A stretch of DNA of 19,698 nt from Lysobacterales bacterium (GTDB taxonomy: Bacteria; Pseudomonadota; Gammaproteobacteria; Xanthomonadales; Marinicellaceae). Shown here one piece after another: positions 1 through 6,210 of this stretch (the stretch's first letter is position 1; the number at the start of each line of letters is the position of its first letter). Location of the stretch: assembly GCA_026990095.1 (NCBI GenBank), contig JALSIL010000238.1, positions 1-19,698 of the forward strand, given 5' to 3'. The position numbers were made by a program, and so were the translations under genes. The notes beneath the pieces were generated by a model. The model made no database searches, was not told where the DNA came from, and saw nothing but the letters and a program-made list of their open reading frames with translations.

Positions 1-3000
1 GAGTCGGCTTGAACAAAGGGTTCAAATAAACTCTTTATTAAACCCTCATCAATGCCAATGCCCGTGTCTTGTACTGAAATAACGACGTAATCAGAAGCTT
101 CTACTGCATTGATTTTAATTACGACCTCTCCTTCTTTGGTGAATTTAAAAGCATTGCTTAATAAGTTGAATAAAACTTGTTTTAGGCGAATTACATCACC
201 CAGACGCTTTCGGGGAGTTTTGTGGTTAAAGATACAGCTAAACATTAACTGTTTTTGCCTTGTTTGTGAGATAAAACTGCTGCAAACTTCGTCAACTAAA
301 AGCAGTAAATCAAAAGGCAACTCTTCCAATTCCAGTTTACCTGCTTCAATTTTCGATAAGTCCAAAATGTCATTAATAATATCGAGCAAGTGCTTGCCAG
401 AGGTATGAATGGTGTCAGCGTAAATTTTTTGTTCTTCATCAATTTGGGTGTCAAGCAGTAATTCACTCATGCCCAACACGCCATTCAAGGGTGTTCGCAC
501 CTCATGACTGACCCGTGCTAAAAAGTCGCTTTTGGCTTTACTGGCAGCATCTGCCAACTCTTTTTGCGCCTGTTTTTTAGATATTTCATGCTCATACAAA
601 ATTTTCCTTTTATATAAATACAACAGCCAGAACAAAATAAGCACGGCACCCATTGCATATAAAACATAAGCCCATAAAGTTTTCCAAGGTGCTGATTTTA
701 CCGTAAAAGGAAACTGGGCAACATCTGACCATTTGCCATAATTGCTTCTGCCTTTGACCTCAAAGGTGTAATTTCCTCCTTTTAGGTTGAGAAAGGCAAA
801 TTTATCGTCATTGCCCGCATTAATCCACTCATTGGTTGCACCCTTTAATCGGTATTGGTATTCGAAAGTGGATGAGTCTGTATAGGATAGCAAGGCAACA
901 TCAAAACTAATCGAGCCATAGTTGTAATCTAGAATTAAGTTTGTCCATTTTTTCTTTTGTAATTTATTATTGCCTAAGGATGCATTATCAATAATTAATC
1001 GAGGCTTAATAGAATGAGTGTTTTTGAAATTTATATTTTGTACAGCAATACCTGACTCTGTAATTACAATAGGAGTTCCTTTGTAAGTTAGAATTTTTCT
1101 TATAGAATTTGAAGGAAGTCCGTTTTCAGTTGTAAATATTTTATACTCTAAGTTATTAATATTTATTTCTATCAGTCCACTATCGGCAGTACTAATTAAT
1201 AATATATCACTTTGAATTTTTTCTATTTGCTGAAAAACAATAGTTGGGAATATGTTTGAGAAATAATCATTTTGCTCCCATAATTTCTCACCATCCCATT
1301 TTAAAAGAAATAAACCACCGTTTTTAATCATCCAAACTTTGTTATTCTTAAAATCTACAAAGACCTCATTAATATTTTGCTCTTTAGGAATGGTGTAAAG
1401 GGTTTTTAATGTTTTATTATCATGGCTTAAGCTTACAATTTTATTACCAGTTAAAAACCATACATTTTTAGAAAATCCATCTGTAATTTTGATTAATTTA
1501 TTACCTGTTAGCACTGTCTGATTAATCATATGAGCACTAAGTTCTCGGTCTTTAATAAAGCCAATTTCTCCATCAAATGTGCTAAAGTAAAGCATATTAT
1601 TATTGGACTTCATTATTTGTGTAACACTATTAAGTTCTTGAGACTTATGAGTTTCTATTTTTATTGTATCACCAGTTTTTAGGTTGACTCTATGTATGCC
1701 TTTTACTGAAGTAACCCATAAAAAGCCATCACTGTTTTGAAGCACTCTATCGATATCTATATCTTTATGCCCCAAATCTAAATTCAACTTTTTTTGAAAA
1801 GTGGGTTGTGTATTTTGTAAAGTATACAAATCAAGAGTCGATGAAGGATGGCTAACCCATAAATTATTATTAAATAGACTTGCACTTTTTATCGGCATAA
1901 TTCTTTTTGCTTGAGTTGTGGAAATAATAAAGCGTTCCCAATCAAAGGGTATTTTTATCAACCCAACACCATCTGTGGCAATCCATATATTACCATTAAA
2001 ATCTTCAATTATTGATGCTACAGACCAACTGCCATTAATATACTCACCATTTTCTAACAAATTTACTTTTGATAATTCATTGCCAGAAAACAACAATAAT
2101 GATTTAGTTGTTCCAATCCAAATATTGTTTTTAGAATCAACTATTAAACGCCGAACTGAAACTCTATTTCCTTGATAGTGTTTAGAAATTTGTTCTTTTG
2201 AAATGAATGGCTCAAAAATTTGTTTTTCAATGTTGAACTTATAAACTCCAGAATAACCGCCAGCATATATGTCGCCCTTTTTTGATTCTGCAAACCCATA
2301 TATTGGGTTTGACATTGGATCTTCTCCATTCTTAGTAAATATAAATTCTTTGTATTTCCCCGTATCAATTTCATACCTATATACTTTAGAATCAATAGTG
2401 CAAACCCACAAAACATTCTCTTTATCAATAAAGATTTCAAAGGTTTTTTTTGATTTCAACCATGAAGCTTTGTTTGCAAAAATATGCTTAACCAATTTTT
2501 GTTGTCTAATATCCCATTGGTAAATACCTATGCCAAATAATGATAACCATATATTATTGTTCTTATCATGAGCCATTCCGAATAAGTTTTTATTTGGTAA
2601 ATCAAACAAGGGTGATTTTTTGTTTTTTACACTTTCAAAGTTAAAAGTGTTTTTATTCATAGAAGCAATACCCATATTTAAAACAGAAAGCCATAAGTTT
2701 CCATTAGGTATATTCATCATAAAATCAATATTATTTGATGGAATAGAATTATTGTTAGACTTGTTAGGAACAAAGCGTTTAAAGTTTTTTGAATCAAAGC
2801 GACTCAAGCCTTTATCAGTAGCAACCCATAAAAATCCTTTTTCATCTTGAATAACATCATTGATTTTATTACTTAATAAGCCAGATTGTTTTTTATATGA
2901 TTTAACAGAAATTGTTTTTTGATTAAGAGGTGTTGAACTAGCGCAATTTGAGAAAATAGCGCTAAGAAATAAAACTAAAAGATGAATGTATTGATACAAA

Positions 3001-3011
3001 TGCTTAACCAA
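1..3011 (-). CDS. Two-component-propeller (hybrid-type) sensor histidine kinase, 3' end outside window
   Basis: The minus frame is open from 3011 to the left edge (about 1003 residues) with no stop. Order: hydrophobic signal segment (residues ~5-20, containing HLLVLFLSAIF); periplasmic beta-propeller repeats of the Reg_prop kind, such as GFLWVATDKGL (~57-67), GNIWIATDGVGL and GLPSNSIRKI; a Y_Y_Y-like Ig domain (~715-775); one membrane helix (~777-800); a HisKA domain with SHEVRTPLNG (phospho-acceptor His836, codon 504-506); an HATPase N box LFNLLSNAFKF (~945-957); a G1 box DTGIGI (~979-985); and an F box LFEPFVQADS at the edge. Family knowledge: such proteins sense periplasmic ligands and often carry receiver and DNA-binding domains after the ATPase; here that part lies outside. 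No ATG exists before about residue 95. TTG at 3011 is chosen because it keeps a Lys ahead of the hydrophobic stretch; TTG at 2999 is an alternative. No Shine-Dalgarno is visible. The ligand is unknown. It is divergent from hslVU. Confidence 0.9.
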   Translation of the reverse strand, partial: MVKHLYQYIHLLVLFLSAIFSNCASSTPLNQKTISVKSYKKQSGLLSNKINDVIQDEKGFLWVATDKGLSRFDSKNFKRFVPNKSNNNSIPSNNIDFMMNIPNGNLWLSVLNMGIASMNKNTFNFESVKNKKSPLFDLPNKNLFGMAHDKNNNIWLSLFGIGIYQWDIRQQKLVKHIFANKASWLKSKKTFEIFIDKENVLWVCTIDSKVYRYEIDTGKYKEFIFTKNGEDPMSNPIYGFAESKKGDIYAGGYSGVYKFNIEKQIFEPFISKEQISKHYQGNRVSVRRLIVDSKNNIWIGTTKSLLLFSGNELSKVNLLENGEYINGSWSVASIIEDFNGNIWIATDGVGLIKIPFDWERFIISTTQAKRIMPIKSASLFNNNLWVSHPSSTLDLYTLQNTQPTFQKKLNLDLGHKDIDIDRVLQNSDGFLWVTSVKGIHRVNLKTGDTIKIETHKSQELNSVTQIMKSNNNMLYFSTFDGEIGFIKDRELSAHMINQTVLTGNKLIKITDGFSKNVWFLTGNKIVSLSHDNKTLKTLYTIPKEQNINEVFVDFKNNKVWMIKNGGLFLLKWDGEKLWEQNDYFSNIFPTIVFQQIEKIQSDILLISTADSGLIEININNLEYKIFTTENGLPSNSIRKILTYKGTPIVITESGIAVQNINFKNTHSIKPRLIIDNASLGNNKLQKKKWTNLILDYNYGSISFDVALLSYTDSSTFEYQYRLKGATNEWINAGNDDKFAFLNLKGGNYTFEVKGRSNYGKWSDVAQFPFTVKSAPWKTLWAYVLYAMGAVLILFWLLYLYKRKILYEHEISKKQAQKELADAASKAKSDFLARVSHEVRTPLNGVLGMSELLLDTQIDEEQKIYADTIHTSGKHLLDIINDILDLSKIEAGKLELEELPFDLLLLVDEVCSSFISQTRQKQLMFSCIFNHKTPRKRLGDVIRLKQVLFNLLSNAFKFTKEGEVVIKINAVEASDYVVISVQDTGIGIDEGLIKSLFEPFVQAD

Positions 3012-3085
3012 TATTAGTGATGGTTAATAGTTTAGCAATATTAATAACAAAAAAGAACCAGAAAGTGTTAATTAATGAGTTTTGA

Positions 3086-3091
3086 ATTATA
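3086..3091 (-). promoter_or_regulatory. Possible -10 box for the sensor kinase
   Basis: The minus strand reads TATAAT here, which would start transcription about 68 bases before the TTG start at 3011. No good -35 is present at 17-18 bases (TTTTAG or TTTTTA). The IS relic begins about 25 bases upstream, so it may have displaced the upstream promoter half. This is a weak call in AT-rich DNA. Confidence 0.3.
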
Positions 3092-3116
3092 AAGAAAGCA
3101 GAGAGTTGCTAAAAAC

Positions 3117-3277
3117 AGAGACCTTTGCATAACTCTGGGATGATGGAAAAAAGAATGAAATAAGCTCCAATCGAGGAAAAAAATGAGTCAAACAGCCCGC
3201 TATTTGTGAATTTTTTAACACAGAGTGGTGTTTTTTGCAACTTTTTAACACGTGCCACGAGTTATGCAAAGGTCTCT
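3117..3277. mobile_element. Internally deleted insertion-sequence relic (MITE-like), 161 bp
   Basis: The ends are a perfect 19-bp inverted repeat: AGAGACCTTTGCATAACTC at 3117-3135 and its exact complement at 3259-3277. Inside the left end is a ribosome site GAGG (3173-3176) six bases before an ATG (3183) that opens a nine-codon frame, MSQTARYL then stop (3183-3209). This looks like the start of a transposase gene fused to the right end by deletion. Two similar TTTTTAACAC words sit in the right half (near 3213 and 3242). From memory the termini resemble those of IS5-family elements; I could not search. The flanks share CTAAAAA(A)C near both ends, but no exact target duplication can be assigned. 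The element lies between the divergent kinase and hslV and ends 13 bases before the hslV promoter. Confidence 0.75.
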
Positions 3278-3289
3278 AAAAAACTTAGA

Positions 3290-3317
3290 CTTGAAAACAA
3301 AATAGTAATCCCAAAAT
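3290..3317 (+). promoter_or_regulatory. Heat-shock (sigma-32-like) promoter of hslVU
   Basis: CTTGAAA (3290-3296), then 13 bases, then CCCAAAAT (3310-3317). This fits the known sigma-32 pattern CTTGAAA / CCCCATnT with a full match at -35 and a partial match at -10. It would start transcription near 3323-3325, about 22 bases before the ATG at 3347. In E. coli hslVU is a sigma-32 operon, so the match is expected. A housekeeping -10 at the right distance from the TTGAAA is not convincing. Confidence 0.55.
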
Positions 3318-3346
3318 TAATAGGTATTGAAATTTATGAGAATGTT

Positions 3347-3898
3347 ATGACACAAAGCATGCACGGTTATCGGGGAACGACTATTGTGGGTTTTCGCAAG
3401 GGTAATCAAGTGGTTATTGGTGGTGATGGACAGGTGACTTTAGGCAACACGGTGATGAAAAGCAATGCTCGCAAGGTGCGTCGCTTGTATCGCAATGAAG
3501 TGATTGCTGGATTTGCAGGAGCAACCGCCGATGCCTTTACTTTATTTGAAATTTTTGAAGCAAAACTGGAAAAACACTCCGGTCACTTAGTGCGTTCAGC
3601 CGTTGAAATGGCAAAAGAATGGCGCACCAATAGGTCTTTAGGTCGCTTAGAGGCTTTGTTGGCAGTTGCCGATAAGGAGACCTCTTTAATTATATCGGGT
3701 AATGGTGATGTTATTGAGCCAGAACACGGGCTTATTGCCATAGGCTCTGGCGGTGCCTTTGCACAGTCTGCTGCCATGGCATTGATGCGAAACACCGATT
3801 TAAGTGCTAAAGAAATTGTACAAAAATCATTGGATATTGCCGCAGATATATGCATCTACACCAATAAAAACCAAACAATTGAAGAACTCAACGCATAA
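3347..3898 (+). CDS. hslV: HslV (ClpQ), ATP-dependent protease peptidase subunit
   Basis: Proteolytic subunit of the cytoplasmic HslVU protease, an N-terminal-threonine peptidase related to proteasome beta subunits. The 183-residue product matches E. coli HslV throughout (GDGQVTLGNTVMK, VRRLY, AGFAGATADAFTLFE, AVADKETSLIISGNGDV, GSGGAFAQSAA, DICIYTN, TIEEL). The catalytic Thr is in RGTTIV (Thr11), so a ten-residue leader is removed; Asp27 and Lys43 correspond to mature Asp17 and Lys33. The frame stays open upstream to 3206, but that stretch begins inside the IS relic, lies partly upstream of the heat-shock promoter and does not resemble HslV. ATG 3347 follows a weak GAG; ATG 3359 (MHGYRG) is a possible alternative. 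It is the first gene of the operon, 14 bases before hslU. Confidence 0.97.
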   Translation: MTQSMHGYRGTTIVGFRKGNQVVIGGDGQVTLGNTVMKSNARKVRRLYRNEVIAGFAGATADAFTLFEIFEAKLEKHSGHLVRSAVEMAKEWRTNRSLGRLEALLAVADKETSLIISGNGDVIEPEHGLIAIGSGGAFAQSAAMALMRNTDLSAKEIVQKSLDIAADICIYTNKNQTIEELNA

Positions 3899-3912
3899 GG
3901 AACACATAAGAT

Positions 3913-5238
3913 ATGTCAAAAATGACTCCAAGAGAAATCGTCCAAGAACTGGATAAACACATCATCGGTCAACACAGTGCCAAACGTGCGGTTGCTATCG
4001 CATTGCGAAACCGCTGGCGCAGAATGCAATTGCCTGAAGCACTACGCAATGAAATAACTCCAAAAAACATCTTAATGATTGGTCCAACAGGCGTGGGCAA
4101 GACAGAAATTGCCAGAAGATTAGCAATATTAGCCGAAGCTCCCTTTATAAAGGTGGAGGCGACAAAATTTACCGAAGTGGGTTATGTGGGTAAAGATGTC
4201 GAGTCCATCATTCGTGATTTAGTTGAGTCATCGGTAAAAATGACGCGTGATTCAGCTAAAGCAAAAGTGCAAGCTCGCGCCGAGAGTGCTGCTGAACAAC
4301 GCGTGCTTGATTATTTGCTGCCCAAAGCCTCTTCACCGATTCCTGGTGAAGAAGTGGATAATACCAGCGATGCCACTCGTGCTAAGTTTTTAGAAAAATT
4401 ACGCAATGGCAGCTTAGATGATAAAGAAATTGAAATAGATGTGTCCTCTAATTTAGGCGTTGAGATAATGGCTCCGCCTGGCATGGAGGAAATGACCGAC
4501 CAACTCCAAGGCATGTTTGAAAACATGGGCAAAAAACGCACCAAAACCAAAAAAATGCCCATTAAGAAAGCTTTGCCCGTTCTTGTTGATGAAGAAGCAA
4601 GCAAATTGGTCAATGATGAAGAGACCAAACAGCAAGCCATTACCAATGCCGAACAAAATGGCATCGTCTTTATTGATGAAATAGATAAAGTGGCAAAATC
4701 ACACGGAGCCAGTGGCGAGGTTTCTCGTGAAGGGGTGCAACGCGACTTGTTGCCATTAATAGAAGGTTCAACGGTTAACACTAAATACGGAATGATTAAG
4801 ACAGACCACATGTTGTTTATCACTTCTGGTGCTTTTCATTTAGCACGTCCATCGGATTTAATTCCTGAATTGCAAGGGCGTTTGCCCATTCGTGTGGAAC
4901 TTCGTGCATTAACCGCCAAAGATTTTGCCCGCATTCTCACTGAGCCAGAGGCTTCTTTGACGGAGCAATACGTTGCTTTGATGGGCACAGAAAATGTGGC
5001 GTTAGAATTTACCCAAGATGGCATTGAAAGGATTGCAGAAGTTTCTTATTCAGTTAATGAAAAAACTGAAAACATAGGTGCCAGAAGACTGCATACCGTA
5101 CTTGAGCGACTATTGGATGAAATTTCTTTTGATTGTTCAGACAATTCAGGCGAAAAATACATTATTGATGCCAAACACGTGGATAAAAACTTATCTGAGT
5201 TGGCTCAAGATGAAGATTTATCTCGATATATCTTATAA
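3913..5238 (+). CDS. hslU: HslU (ClpY), ATPase subunit of the HslVU protease
   Basis: AAA+ unfoldase that forms a hexamer on HslV, unfolds substrates using ATP and threads them into the peptidase chamber. At 441 residues it is close to the E. coli length (443) and colinear with it. Visible: start MSKMTPREIVQELDKHIIGQ; Walker A GPTGVGKT (57-64); pore loop GYVG (90-93); intermediate domain (~110-240) with the conserved GVEIMAPPGMEEMT; Walker B IVFIDE (251-256); VSREGVQRDLLPL; sensor/arginine region TENIGARRLHTVLE; and the C-terminal tail DLSRYIL, which in this family docks into HslV pockets to activate it. The ribosome site AAGGA (3897-3901) overlaps the hslV stop codon, so the pair is probably translated together. 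No sign of damage. Confidence 0.98.
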   Translation: MSKMTPREIVQELDKHIIGQHSAKRAVAIALRNRWRRMQLPEALRNEITPKNILMIGPTGVGKTEIARRLAILAEAPFIKVEATKFTEVGYVGKDVESIIRDLVESSVKMTRDSAKAKVQARAESAAEQRVLDYLLPKASSPIPGEEVDNTSDATRAKFLEKLRNGSLDDKEIEIDVSSNLGVEIMAPPGMEEMTDQLQGMFENMGKKRTKTKKMPIKKALPVLVDEEASKLVNDEETKQQAITNAEQNGIVFIDEIDKVAKSHGASGEVSREGVQRDLLPLIEGSTVNTKYGMIKTDHMLFITSGAFHLARPSDLIPELQGRLPIRVELRALTAKDFARILTEPEASLTEQYVALMGTENVALEFTQDGIERIAEVSYSVNEKTENIGARRLHTVLERLLDEISFDCSDNSGEKYIIDAKHVDKNLSELAQDEDLSRYIL

Positions 5239-5252
5239 ATCCACGTATTTGT

Positions 5253-5282
5253 TTGAGTTAAGCCACAAACATAAGAGATAAT
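5253..5282 (+). promoter_or_regulatory. Promoter of the lipoprotein gene
   Basis: TTGAGT (5253-5258), an 18-base spacer and GATAAT (5277-5282). The predicted start is near 5289, about 29 bases before the ATG at 5318. No strong terminator follows hslU, so read-through from hslVU is also possible. Confidence 0.45.
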
Positions 5283-5317
5283 AGACAGTTGAAATATTAA
5301 CTAATGGAAATTTACAT

Positions 5318-6148
5318 ATGAAAAAGCAATTTAAATTATTCACACTGGTACTAACTATTGTGCTATTGCAAGCCTGTGGTGGAGACTCTTCTTCAGATTC
5401 ATCGGCTGCAAATTCGAGAGCAAAACTTGATACGTCTACGCCAGATGGAGCATTGATGTCTGTTGTTGAATCGATTAAAAACAATGATATCAAAGCCCTT
5501 ATGCAAGCCAGCATGAGCAAAGAAATGTACGATAAGGCAGTTGCCGAGTTTGAGAATGCAAAAATGTCGCCTTCAGAATCGGACAAAGCACAATTTGCCC
5601 AAATGATGGGCATGTTAACCTCAGATGGAGCGGTTGATCAGTTAATGGCAATGGCAACACCTCAATTAGAACAAGCGCGTGCACAATTGCCGATGATGTT
5701 AATGATGGGCAAAAGCATGGCATCTTCTGCTATTCAAGCCAGCACAGATATTCCTCCAGAGCAAAAAGAGACAGCCACAAAAGCCGTTAATGCGGTTATG
5801 GATTTCGTTGGTGAAAATGATATTTTAAGTGAAGAAGTGACACGCAAAGCCATTTCAGCAGCGGTTGCAACTGCCAAGAGCCTTAACATGAAATCATTAG
5901 ATGAATTGCAAAACATGTCTTTTGATGATGCCATGGCTAAAGCTGGCATCGTTATGGGTGGTGCCAAAAATATCATGGGAGCCTACGGTATTTCATTGGA
6001 TGATGTCTTAGGTTCAATTGATGTCTCGGATGTACAAACCAATGGCGATACTGCTACCATGAAAATGGCCTATAAATTTTTAGGCGAAACATTTAATCAA
6101 GACGTTAAAATGGTTAAAAAAGACGGCAAATGGATTGCTGATAAATAA
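5318..6148 (+). CDS. Methionine-rich lipoprotein of unknown function
   Basis: The 276-residue product has a lipoprotein signal: MKKQFK, a hydrophobic stretch, then LLQAC with Cys20 as the lipidation site. Gly at +2 rather than Asp suggests outer-membrane sorting. A Ser/Asp/Ala-rich linker (23-36) follows. The body is predicted helical and very rich in methionine (25 of 276 by my count, dense at about residues 80-135 and 195-220). The start of the mature part (PDGALMSVVESIKNNDIKAL) and the end (FNQDVKMVKKDGKWIADK) recall small NTF2-like or DUF4878-type lipoproteins, in which a helical crowding region is followed by a final strand ending in DGKW; that is inference only. I do not recognise the family. 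The likely start has only a weak GGA upstream. It has its own promoter and a strong terminator, so it is probably monocistronic. Confidence 0.85.
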   Translation: MKKQFKLFTLVLTIVLLQACGGDSSSDSSAANSRAKLDTSTPDGALMSVVESIKNNDIKALMQASMSKEMYDKAVAEFENAKMSPSESDKAQFAQMMGMLTSDGAVDQLMAMATPQLEQARAQLPMMLMMGKSMASSAIQASTDIPPEQKETATKAVNAVMDFVGENDILSEEVTRKAISAAVATAKSLNMKSLDELQNMSFDDAMAKAGIVMGGAKNIMGAYGISLDDVLGSIDVSDVQTNGDTATMKMAYKFLGETFNQDVKMVKKDGKWIADK

Positions 6149-6171
6149 AGCAGGCGATTAAATTCAGCAAG

Positions 6172-6206
6172 GGTCAAGCCAATGTTTTGGCTTGACCTTC
6201 TTATTT
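6172..6206 (+). terminator. Rho-independent terminator of the lipoprotein gene
   Basis: A perfect 9-bp stem, GGTCAAGCC (6172-6180) with GGCTTGACC (6189-6197), has an 8-base loop (AATGTTTT) and is followed by TTCTTATTT (6198-6206). The T-rich tail ends four bases before the plsB ATG. Confidence 0.85.
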
Positions 6207-6210
6207 AATA

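Noticed and set aside
3087..3269. Minus-strand open frame across the IS relic
   Set aside because: It lies mostly within the inverted-repeat element and has no recognisable product.
3206..3346. N-terminal extension of hslV from a GTG at 3206
   Set aside because: It begins inside the IS relic, spans the heat-shock promoter and bears no likeness to HslV; the family normally starts a few residues before the catalytic Thr.
4311..4823. 170-codon open frame antisense to hslU
   Set aside because: Mirror of a strongly conserved gene; no ribosome site or family resemblance.
5250..5270. Terminator after hslU (GTTTG / CAAAC)
   Set aside because: Only a five-base stem with a ten-base loop and no T run.
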